5,686 nt of DNA from the NCBI GenBank assembly GCA_030430835.1, contig JAUIKJ010000209.1, forward strand, positions 1-5,686. Reading direction: 5' to 3'. The stretch comes from Candidatus Hydrogenedentota bacterium (GTDB taxonomy: Bacteria; Hydrogenedentota; Hydrogenedentia; Hydrogenedentales; JAEUWI01). The notes under the pieces were generated by a model. That model made no database searches. It was given only the letters and a program-made list of their open reading frames with translations, and was not told the origin of the DNA. Positions 1-5,686 of the stretch are shown piece by piece. Position 1 is the first letter of the stretch; each line of letters begins with the position of its first letter. Position numbers and translations under genes: made by a program.

Positions 1-792
1 CGCAAGCGTTACGGCAAGATTTCGGAGCAAAACACTGGCGGTTGCTGTGGCCCCGGCGCGGCGCGCAAGGCCGTGGCGGAGCAGGTGAGCGCCATGGTGG
101 GCTACTCGCAGGAAGAAATGGCCGCCGCGCCGGAGGGCGCGAACCTCGGTCTCGGCTGCGGCAATCCCCTCGCGCTCGCCTCGCTGCAACCGGGCGAGAC
201 GGTGGTCGACCTCGGCTCCGGCGGCGGCTTCGATTGCTTCCTTGCGGCGCAACGCGTCGGCAAGAGCGGCCACGTCATCGGCGTGGACATGACGGACCCC
301 ATGCTCGAGCGCGCCCGCGCAAATGCGGCCAAGGGCGGTTACGACAACGTCGAGTTCCGCAAGGGCCAAATCGAGGACTTACCCATCGACGACGGAAGCG
401 TTGACGCGATTATCTCCAACTGCGTCATCAACCTCTCCCCCGACAAGCCGCAGGTCTTCCGCGAAGCCTTCCGCGTGCTCAAACCCGGCGGCCGGGTCTA
501 CGTGTCCGACATCGTGCTGCTGGAGAAACTGCCCTGGTTCATTCGGCGATCAGCAGCGCTCTACAGCGCGTGTATCGCCGGTGCGATGCGCAAGGAGGAC
601 TACCTCGCCGCGATGCGCGACGCGGGGTTCAGCGGGGTCGCGGTGGTCAGTGAGACCCACTATGGACTCGACAGCCTCGAAGCCGATCCAACACTACGCA
701 CCTACGTCCAGCTGGCAAAGTGGCTGCCCGGCGTTTCCAGCGCCGCCGATTCGGTGGTGAGCGTGAAGGTACATGCGGCGAAGGCGGGGTAA
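1..792 (+). CDS. arsM: Arsenite methyltransferase ArsM, 5'-truncated by window edge
   Basis: This is a class I SAM-dependent methyltransferase that methylates arsenite in the cytoplasm, an arsenic detoxification step. The frame is open from base 1 to the TAA at 790-792 (263 codons visible). Family members of about 280 residues suggest only some 10-20 residues are missing. Counting from base 1, the N-terminus has the RYGKISEQ-type opening and a Cys pair (C15-C16). The SAM-binding motif I is VDLGSGGG (D70 onward), followed by the acidic GVDMTD (D96). Three cysteines fit the As(III) ligands of the family: C53 (GLGCGNP), C141 (SNCVINLS) and C191 (SACIAGA). The 50-residue gap between the last two equals that between Cys174 and Cys224 of the algal enzyme CmArsM (from memory). 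LKPGGRVYVSD is the usual post-II motif. The GTG at 73 is an internal codon, not the start, because the Cys pair and the ArsM N-terminus lie upstream of it. Any arsR or other ars neighbours would lie to the left, outside the window. Confidence 0.93.
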   Translation, partial: RKRYGKISEQNTGGCCGPGAARKAVAEQVSAMVGYSQEEMAAAPEGANLGLGCGNPLALASLQPGETVVDLGSGGGFDCFLAAQRVGKSGHVIGVDMTDPMLERARANAAKGGYDNVEFRKGQIEDLPIDDGSVDAIISNCVINLSPDKPQVFREAFRVLKPGGRVYVSDIVLLEKLPWFIRRSAALYSACIAGAMRKEDYLAAMRDAGFSGVAVVSETHYGLDSLEADPTLRTYVQLAKWLPGVSSAADSVVSVKVHAAKAG

Positions 793-826
793 GGGCACGA
801 GCCCACAACCCAGCAAGAGTTCCCCT

Positions 827-852
827 ATGGGCCGGTCGCGAGACCGGCCCAT
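827..852. terminator. Perfect 11-bp hairpin between convergent genes, possible bidirectional terminator
   Basis: Bases 827-837 (ATGGGCCGGTC) are exactly complementary to 842-852, closing on a 4-base loop GCGA, which reads as a GNRA tetraloop in plus-strand RNA. It sits in the 70-base gap between arsM, which ends at 792 on the plus strand, and the sialidase-like gene, which ends at 863 on the minus strand. That is the place for a shared terminator. No T-tract follows on either strand, so it is not a canonical intrinsic terminator. It may slow polymerase, stabilise the 3' ends of the mRNAs, or work with Rho. Confidence 0.55.
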
Positions 853-862
853 CTTCGATACG

Positions 863-1999
863 CTATTTCACTGGGTACCGGCTCACGACCTGTCTTAACC
901 GGAAATCCCCCGTCACCGTCTCCCCTGACACGACGTCCTCCTCCTCGAAGGTGGCCATCAGGATCTCACGCGCACCGGTGCGGTCGCGATCGTAGATGAT
1001 GCGGATGGTGCCGTCTTCCGTCTGTTGCCCGTCGGGGTAGGAGACGCCTTCGCGTTCGTCGAGCATCAGTCCGCCGATCCAGGTCGCGCCGTCGTCGGCG
1101 GAGAGGTAGGCGGTGAGGTGGGAGCGCTTGGTCGGGGTCTCAATCGGGCCGTGCTTCACGAGCAGCAGGTTGCCGCTGTTGAGGCGGCGAATGAAGAAGC
1201 GCGCGCTGGGGTGCGCGATCTTCGAGGGGGTCAATTCGGGCCAGGTGACGCCGCGGTCCGTCGAGATGCTCTCGCCGATGCCGTAGCGCGTACGGGCAAG
1301 CAACCAGATCGAACCGTCCCTACGCTCGACAAACATATGCTCGTCGAAGGCACGGTCGGGTTGCGGAACGTTGCACGCCCCGCGCAGGGACCAGGTTTCT
1401 CCTGCGTCGGTCGAGATAATCATCCGGGCACTGTGGTCCGTTGCGCGCCAGGTGGAGGCGGGCAGGGCCCATTCGCCCGTGCTCAGCACGGTGGGCTTAC
1501 ACATCATGATGCCGTCGGTAATTCGCCGGGGCGTGCCCCACGCCGGTTCCTCCGATTCGGGGGCGTCGGTCTCCAGAAACCAGACGCCAGCCACCGTACC
1601 CTCGTGTCCGATGGCCTGCGCCCATATGAGCCGGAGCTTGCCGTCGGGCGCGATCCAGAGCTCGGGGTCGTAGGCGCGCACGGGGCCGTCACCGTCAGGG
1701 TCCACCACCAGCACTTCTTTCCAGGTAGCGCCACCATCACCGCTGGTGCTAAGGACAACGTAGTTGTTCTCGTCTTCCTTGGGGGTCTTGCCGGCGTACC
1801 ATGTCGCCCAAAGCCGTCCCCCGTCCGACACGGCGAGACTGGGTATGCCCTGAAAGGCACGCGTTGAGACCGCGTGCTCCGGTGCCGGAGCCGCCACATA
1901 CGTCGGCGCGGCAAGGAAGGCCGCTCCGTCCGCGGCGGCATTGAACATCAGTCCCATCATGGCGGCACACACCGCGCGCCAAACCAATGCATTCGTCAT
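863..1999 (-). CDS. Secreted sialidase-like BNR/Asp-box repeat protein
   Basis: This 378-residue protein has the sialidase-type six-bladed beta-propeller signature. Four canonical Asp boxes (S-x-D-x-G-x-T-W) are visible at residues 86-93, 196-203, 246-253 and 300-307. The opening AFQGIPSLAVSDGGRLWATW, followed by YDPELW, FDEHM, VSYPDG and IYDRDR, matches the 'exo-alpha-sialidase/BNR_2' proteins that are abundant in planctomycetes, Verrucomicrobia and relatives. Residues 1-27 look like a signal peptide (R8, then a hydrophobic Ala/Met-rich core ending AAADGAA), so export is likely; there is no lipobox at a plausible place. The family is expected to bind or cleave terminal sugars of glycans. I cannot identify the full Arg triad or the Tyr/Glu pair with confidence, so sialic acid as substrate is unproven. 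R47, Y321 and the Arg residues near 338-344 are candidates. The ATG at 1999-1997 overlaps the TGA of the upstream ligase/GNAT gene, implying one operon and translational coupling. Confidence 0.85.
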   Translation of the reverse strand: MTNALVWRAVCAAMMGLMFNAAADGAAFLAAPTYVAAPAPEHAVSTRAFQGIPSLAVSDGGRLWATWYAGKTPKEDENNYVVLSTSGDGGATWKEVLVVDPDGDGPVRAYDPELWIAPDGKLRLIWAQAIGHEGTVAGVWFLETDAPESEEPAWGTPRRITDGIMMCKPTVLSTGEWALPASTWRATDHSARMIISTDAGETWSLRGACNVPQPDRAFDEHMFVERRDGSIWLLARTRYGIGESISTDRGVTWPELTPSKIAHPSARFFIRRLNSGNLLLVKHGPIETPTKRSHLTAYLSADDGATWIGGLMLDEREGVSYPDGQQTEDGTIRIIYDRDRTGAREILMATFEEEDVVSGETVTGDFRLRQVVSRYPVK

Positions 2000-4698
2000 G
2001 GTGTCTCAGAGTCCTTCTTCAAGTCTTTGATGGCCAGGATCTCGTTGCCTTCAGGCGTTCCGAAGCGGAAACCACGGTGCCTGAGCAAGGCCATCATCCG
2101 CTGGTTATTGGTCGTGGTCTCGGCGCGCACACTCCCTATCCCCCACCGCCCGGCGATCTCGAGACAGTAGTCGGTGAGCACGGAACCGAGACCGATCCCC
2201 TGCGCCTCGTCGGCGATGAGTGCGGCATACTCCGCGTCGCGGTGATCCACATCCGCGACGAGCCGCCCCACGCCGAGCAATCGGCGCGCATCGTCCTCGC
2301 CCTCCTCAGCCACGATGGCGACCTCACGGTCGTAGTCAATAAAACAGAAGCGGGCCGCCATGTCATGTGTGGCCTCCTTAAAGAGATAGCGAAAGCGGAA
2401 CCACAGCGATTGCTGCGAGCAGGCCGCCAGCAGTTCGTGCCACATGGGTTCGTCTTCGGGCTTGATGGGGCGCAGCAACACGCTTCGACCATCCTTGAGT
2501 TTCACCGTGCGCTTGTACTCCTCCGGATAGGGACGGATAGCCAGGTGGGAATAGGACTTCGCCGGATACAACAGTGCCTGGTGATCCAGCGCGATTCGCG
2601 CATCGAGCGCAATCACTTCGTCCGGCGTGACCAACAGCGGGTTGATGTCCATCTCCAGAATCTCGGGGTAGTCTGCCACCAGATAGGAAAAACGCATCAA
2701 GACTTCGAGCAGCTTGTCCACGTTCATTGCCGCACGGCCGCGATAGCCATTGAGCAGCGGCCAGGACTGCAGTGATTCCAGCATGCGCCGGGCGAGTCGT
2801 TCCCCAAGGGGCGGCAGTTCGAGCATTCGATCGCCGAGCAATTCCGCCTGAACTCCGCCGGCACCGACCACCAGCACGGACCCGAAGACGGGGTCGCGCT
2901 TCGCCCCGAGAATCATCTCGAAGGCGACGGGTGAGGTCACCATACGCTGTACGGCCACGCCATCGATCCGTGCTTCACTGTCGTATCGCTTCGCGCCTGC
3001 CATAATGCGGTCATAGGCCGCGCGCACGGCGGTCTCGTTCGGGAGATTCAGTTCCACGCCACCGGCGTCCGTCTTGTGTGAGATGTCGGGAGACAGGATC
3101 TTCAGGACGACAGGGTAGCCTATTCGCGCTGCCAGTGTGACCGCATCGTCCGTGGAGTGGGCCGCATAGGGCTTCGTGACAGGAATCTCATAGGCTTCGA
3201 GCAGGGCTTTCGACATACCTTCGCTCAACATGTCGTGCCCCTCACTGAGAATGGTGTCAAACACGGCGCGGAGCTTGTTGCGTTCGAGCGCAAACTCCAC
3301 CGGCAGATTGCGCGGGGTCTCGTAGAGCACCTGCCGGTTCCGGGCGAAGGAGACGAGGTACATGAAGGCGCGCACCGCCTGCTCCGGGTAGCTGTAGGTT
3401 GGCAACCCCGCTTCATTCAATCGCTCGATGCCCTCTGCCACCCGGCCTGCGCCCATCCATGCCGTCAGCATCGGCTTGGTCGTATCTCCCGCCGCTTCGA
3501 TGACCATCTCGGCGACCCGCGTCGGATCCGTCATGGCCTGCGGCGACAACACGACAACCGCCGCATCCACACCGTCGTCAGCCATCACGATACCCAGCGC
3601 ATCGCGGTAGCGCTCCGGTGGGGCGTCACCCAGAATATCGACCGGATTCCCGTGCGACCACGATGCGGGCAGTACATCGTTCAACTTGCCCAGTGTCTCC
3701 TCCGACAGTTCGGCCAGCACCCCCTTTCGCTCGATGAGCGCGTCGGTCGCCATGACGCCGGGTCCGCCGGCATTTGTAACGATCGCGAGTCGTGCGCCCC
3801 GCGGCGTCGTGTGCCGTGCCAGCAGTTCCGCGCAGTCGAACATATCATCCAGCTGATATACGCGCACGATACCGGCCCGATTGAAGGCGGCTTCGTAGAC
3901 ATCGTCCACGCCGGCCATGGCGCCGGTATGCGAAGCCGCGGCCTTCGCCGATTCTTCGAAGCGTCCGGCCTTGTAGGCCACGATCGGCTTCTTGCGCGTG
4001 TAGGCCCGCGCCGCGGAAAGGAAGGGACGCGCCTCGCGGATGGACTCAATATAGAGGATGATCGCATCCGTGGCGCTGTCGCTCGCGAAATAGTCGATCA
4101 GGTCTGCGATGGTTACATCGAGAATGTTGCCAATGGATACAAAGTGCGAGAAGCCCACGCTCTCACTGATTGCCCAATCCAGCACCGACGAGCACAAGGC
4201 ACCGGACTGGGATATGAAGGCGATGCGGCCGGGCTGCGGCATGCCGGTCGCGAAACTGGCATTCAGCTTGGCATGCGGCGCGAGGATGCCCAGGCAGTTT
4301 GGACCGACGATCCGCATGCCGTCGAATTCTGCGCGGGCTTTGCGCAGTTCCGCCTCGAGTGCGAGTCCCTGTTCGCCGGCTTCGCGAAACCCCGCGGAGA
4401 TGATGATGATGCCCAGGATACCGGCGCGGCCGCATTCCCGAATGACGCCGGGCACGGTGGCCGCGGGCGTACAGATAATGGCGAGGTCAGCCGTCTCAGG
4501 CAGGTCCGCCACCTTGGCATAGGCCGGCCGGTCGAAGAGGGTGGTGTATCCCGGGTTTACGGGATAGATGGTCCCGGCGAAGGCCGCCTCCAGCAGATTC
4601 CGGCACACCGTTGCGCCGACACTGTCCGCTTTCTCGCTGGCACCGATGATAGCCACACGCTTGGGCCGAAAGATCTTGTCTAGATTGCGAATAGTCAT
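1996..4698 (-). CDS. ADP-forming acyl-CoA synthetase fused to GNAT acetyltransferase (Pat/PatZ-like)
   Basis: This 900-residue cytoplasmic protein has the Pat/PatZ (YfiQ) domain order. A CoA-binding Rossmann domain covers about 9-133 (IIGAS at 17-21). A succinyl-CoA-ligase-like domain with GPNCLGI (132-138), FISQSGA (161-167) and ASHTGAMAG follows. An ATP-grasp beta domain covers about 478-708, with K533, SHKTDAGGV (540-548) and EMDINPLL (682-689). A GNAT domain runs from about 735 to the end, with QGIGLG (833-838) as the acetyl-CoA loop. H257 and E218 fall at the positions of the phosphohistidine and its partner in Pyrococcus ADP-forming acetyl-CoA synthetase. E823 in AEYAAL aligns with the catalytic Glu809 of Salmonella Pat (family knowledge from memory). 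Both halves therefore look competent: ADP + acetyl-CoA + Pi to acetate + ATP (reversible), plus lysine acetylation. I chose the ATG at 4698 over the in-frame ATG at 4719 because a strong GGAGG precedes 4698 and none precedes 4719; MTIRNLDKIFRPK is also the usual family start. It is upstream of and overlaps the sialidase-like gene. Acyl substrate is unknown. Confidence 0.92.
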   Translation of the reverse strand: MTIRNLDKIFRPKRVAIIGASEKADSVGATVCRNLLEAAFAGTIYPVNPGYTTLFDRPAYAKVADLPETADLAIICTPAATVPGVIRECGRAGILGIIIISAGFREAGEQGLALEAELRKARAEFDGMRIVGPNCLGILAPHAKLNASFATGMPQPGRIAFISQSGALCSSVLDWAISESVGFSHFVSIGNILDVTIADLIDYFASDSATDAIILYIESIREARPFLSAARAYTRKKPIVAYKAGRFEESAKAAASHTGAMAGVDDVYEAAFNRAGIVRVYQLDDMFDCAELLARHTTPRGARLAIVTNAGGPGVMATDALIERKGVLAELSEETLGKLNDVLPASWSHGNPVDILGDAPPERYRDALGIVMADDGVDAAVVVLSPQAMTDPTRVAEMVIEAAGDTTKPMLTAWMGAGRVAEGIERLNEAGLPTYSYPEQAVRAFMYLVSFARNRQVLYETPRNLPVEFALERNKLRAVFDTILSEGHDMLSEGMSKALLEAYEIPVTKPYAAHSTDDAVTLAARIGYPVVLKILSPDISHKTDAGGVELNLPNETAVRAAYDRIMAGAKRYDSEARIDGVAVQRMVTSPVAFEMILGAKRDPVFGSVLVVGAGGVQAELLGDRMLELPPLGERLARRMLESLQSWPLLNGYRGRAAMNVDKLLEVLMRFSYLVADYPEILEMDINPLLVTPDEVIALDARIALDHQALLYPAKSYSHLAIRPYPEEYKRTVKLKDGRSVLLRPIKPEDEPMWHELLAACSQQSLWFRFRYLFKEATHDMAARFCFIDYDREVAIVAEEGEDDARRLLGVGRLVADVDHRDAEYAALIADEAQGIGLGSVLTDYCLEIAGRWGIGSVRAETTTNNQRMMALLRHRGFRFGTPEGNEILAIKDLKKDSETP
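2012..2016 (-). promoter_or_regulatory. Weak ribosome binding site for the sialidase-like gene
   Basis: On the minus strand AAGGA lies 12 bases before the ATG at 1999, inside the last codons of the upstream gene. The spacing is longer than usual. Initiation probably depends partly on ribosomes terminating at the overlapping ATGA. Confidence 0.4.
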
Positions 4699-4709
4699 GA
4701 GCGCAGTAA

Positions 4710-4717
4710 CCTCCCCC
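4710..4717 (-). promoter_or_regulatory. Shine-Dalgarno sequence that decides the ligase/GNAT start
   Basis: The minus strand reads GGGGGAGG, with GGAGG ending 11 bases before the ATG at 4698. The same bases form codons 1-3 (ATG GGG GAG G) of the longer candidate starting at 4719. The 20 bases upstream of 4719 contain no purine-rich ribosome site. This favours the shorter, 900-residue product. Confidence 0.65.
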
Positions 4718-4719
4718 AT

Positions 4720-4797
4720 TTGCGATGCGATGGCAAGGGCATGCTACGCAAGCGGCGCACGCCAGTCCAGCCCACGCCCTGGATGAGAATGCGGCAC
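4720..4797. other. Short intergenic leader expected to hold the ligase/sialidase operon promoter
   Basis: This is the only non-coding sequence between the terminator and the ligase/GNAT gene, so a minus-strand promoter is expected here. I looked for -35/-10 hexamers on that strand and found no convincing sigma-70-type pair. The promoter may use weak or lineage-specific elements. No operator-like palindrome or riboswitch was recognised. Confidence 0.35.
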
Positions 4798-4830
4798 AAA
4801 AAAAGCCCCGTCACCTGGGGGTGACGGGGC
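4798..4830 (-). terminator. Intrinsic (Rho-independent) terminator of the Ig-like surface protein gene
   Basis: On the minus strand a perfect 11-bp GC-rich stem pairs bases 4830-4820 (GCCCCGTCACC) with 4815-4805, with a 4-base loop at 4819-4816. It is followed directly by seven T residues (4804-4798). It begins about 20 bases after the TAA at 4851-4853. The T-tract exists on the minus strand only, so it is one-directional. It separates the Ig-like gene from the ligase/sialidase transcription unit, which must then have its own promoter. Confidence 0.92.
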
Positions 4831-4850
4831 AAGGGTTACCGTCTATTCAC

Positions 4851-5686
4851 TTATTGCTTCCGGCGCCGCAGGGTACCCGCGCCACCCAAGGCGATGAACG
4901 CCGCCAATAGCGAGACCCCCAACGCGCTGCCCGCGGGCACGGCCGGATCGACTTCGAAGAGAATCGTCGCCGTTGCCGTCTCGTTGAAGTCGTCGGTCGC
5001 ATCGACCTGATAGGTGCCGGCGTCGAGCACATCCAGGGGATCAAAGAACAGGGTGTCCGTTGCCGATCCGCTGATGGTACCGCCGTCGTTGATGGGTACC
5101 AGGGCCTTGGCGTCCAGTTCACGCATCCACGCGTAGACCGGTTCACCCAGCCCACCACTAACCTCAACCTCGATACTGGCCGGTTGCCGCGCCTCCGCGA
5201 TCAGCGTCCAGATACCGGTCGCGACCAGTTCCGCGGCAGGCGACACCACCTCGATGGCGATGTGGTTCTCGATCTCCACTTCCGCCACCGCTTCCAGGGT
5301 TTCCACCAAGTCGCTGATACGGAAGATGTACTCAAAGTCGCCGGTCGGGTGCGTTGACGGATCGATCGACAAGGTCAGGGTGCCACTTGCAGGCGCGCCC
5401 GACTCCACAATCGTTTCCGTCTCGGTGGCCAGATCGCGGCGCACCCAGGCGTAGGAGATCGCGCCGAGGCCATCCTGCCACGACGCACTGAGGTCGAAGC
5501 CCGGCGCGTCCGTGTACACCCGCGTGCCATCCGGGCCGTCGGTAATCTGCAGCGGATCACCGATCAGCAGGGTTGCATCGTTGGTGAGTTCGGTCGACAC
5601 GCCGCTGGCCGTGGATCCCGCATCGCTGACAAGGGCATGGAAGACATGACCATCATCCGGCAGGGAGACGGGGTTGAGGCTCAGCA
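4851..5686 (-). CDS. Surface/extracellular protein with tandem Ig-like domains and C-terminal sorting tail, N-terminus outside window
   Basis: The frame is open from the window edge (5686) to the TAA at 4853-4851, giving 278 codons plus a partial one. The GTG at 5600 is in frame but is probably internal, because the 28 codons before it continue the same fold. Three Ig-like units are visible: the tail of one (about 5686-5562), a complete one (about 5561-5268) and a third (about 5264-4950). The last two share GLGxxxYAWxR and both end in a DP...G-aromatic...D strand pattern, with a period of about 106 residues. The end is a tripartite signal: VPAGS, a hydrophobic stretch of about 19 residues, then RRRKQ. 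This resembles PEP-CTERM/IPTL-CTERM-like tails that sort proteins to the envelope or for export. No cysteine or catalytic motif is seen, so an adhesive or structural role is plausible but unproven. Substrate and partners are unknown. A strong terminator follows the gene. Confidence 0.82.
   Translation of the reverse strand, partial: LSLNPVSLPDDGHVFHALVSDAGSTASGVSTELTNDATLLIGDPLQITDGPDGTRVYTDAPGFDLSASWQDGLGAISYAWVRRDLATETETIVESGAPASGTLTLSIDPSTHPTGDFEYIFRISDLVETLEAVAEVEIENHIAIEVVSPAAELVATGIWTLIAEARQPASIEVEVSGGLGEPVYAWMRELDAKALVPINDGGTISGSATDTLFFDPLDVLDAGTYQVDATDDFNETATATILFEVDPAVPAGSALGVSLLAAFIALGGAGTLRRRKQ
4854..4940 (-). other. C-terminal protein-sorting signal (PEP-CTERM-like tail)
   Basis: The last 29 residues are VPAGS, then a Gly/Ala/Leu/Ile-rich membrane-length helix, then RRRKQ at the very end. 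The arrangement (short motif, helix, basic cluster) is that of exosortase- or rhomboid-type sorting tails. The motif is VPAGS rather than PEP, so the class and the processing enzyme cannot be named from this sequence alone. Confidence 0.65.
4950..5686 (-). repeat. Protein-level tandem repeat of Ig-like domains, two complete copies and one partial
   Basis: Aligning the translation by eye shows the same landmarks about 106 residues apart: DGLGAISYAWVRR (around 5471-5433) and SGGLGEPVYAWMR (around 5156-5118). Each is followed by a short polar loop, a Thr/Leu strand and a DP...G-aromatic strand. The partial first copy ends LNPVSLPDDGHVFHALVSD, matching the end of the others. The DNA itself is diverged, so this is old domain duplication rather than a recent DNA repeat. 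Confidence 0.65.

Noticed and set aside
73..75. GTG at 73 as the arsM start
   Set aside because: The same frame is open to base 1 and encodes the typical ArsM N-terminus with its Cys pair, so the real start lies left of the window.
1025..1867. 280-codon plus-strand open frame opposite the sialidase-like gene
   Set aside because: It is a shadow of the Asp-box gene: low-complexity Gly/Val/Arg composition, no motif, no convincing ribosome site.
1987..2775. 262-codon plus-strand open frame opposite the GNAT and ATP-grasp region
   Set aside because: It runs across the junction of two real minus-strand genes and shows no domain; it reflects antisense codon bias.
3157..4683. 508-codon open frame on the plus strand opposite the ligase/GNAT gene
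   Set aside because: It lies antisense to a gene with unmistakable family motifs. Its translation is rich in Arg, His and Gly with no recognisable domain, as expected for a mirror frame in GC-rich coding DNA.
4720..4797. Sigma-70-type promoter upstream of the ligase/GNAT gene
   Set aside because: No pair of -35/-10-like hexamers with sensible spacing stood out on the minus strand, so no specific promoter is claimed.
5598..5600. GTG at 5600 as the start of the Ig-like protein
   Set aside because: No signal peptide follows it, and the 28 codons before it encode the end of another Ig-like unit, so the gene continues beyond the window.

Overview
The window is roughly 60-65% GC and gene-dense. 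It looks like a chromosomal piece from an environmental, Gram-negative-type bacterium. Three things suggest a lineage of the planctomycete/PVC or Candidatus Hydrogenedentes type: a secreted BNR/Asp-box sialidase-like protein, an Ig-like surface protein with a C-terminal sorting tail, and an acyl-CoA ligase/GNAT fusion. This placement rests on gene style only and is tentative.

Layout from left to right. (1) Positions 1-792, plus strand: an arsenite S-adenosylmethionine methyltransferase (ArsM) lacking only its extreme N-terminus, which lies outside the window. (2) Positions 793-862: a short gap between convergent genes, holding a perfect 11-bp hairpin. (3) Positions 863-1999, minus strand: a probably exported sialidase-like beta-propeller protein with four Asp boxes. 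(4) Positions 1996-4698, minus strand: a 900-residue fusion of an ADP-forming acyl-CoA synthetase (alpha and beta parts) to a GNAT acetyltransferase, the architecture of the Pat/PatZ protein lysine acetyltransferases. It overlaps the sialidase-like gene by four bases (ATGA), so the two are very likely co-transcribed. (5) Positions about 4720-4850: an intergenic stretch with a clear intrinsic terminator for the gene to its right. (6) Positions 4851-5686, minus strand: the C-terminal part of a surface or extracellular protein with tandem Ig-like domains and a hydrophobic, basic-ended tail. Its N-terminus lies beyond the window.

The genes do not form one obvious pathway. ArsM is arsenic detoxification. 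The ligase/GNAT protein probably belongs to acetate/acyl-CoA metabolism or lysine acetylation. The sialidase-like and Ig-like proteins belong to the cell surface. The most informative point is that the ligase half of the Pat-like fusion keeps the catalytic phosphohistidine and its partner glutamate, so it may be a working enzyme joined to an acetyltransferase, unlike the degenerate enterobacterial Pat. I found no CRISPR array, tRNA, rRNA, insertion sequence or defence system, and nothing that amounts to a clearly undescribed system.
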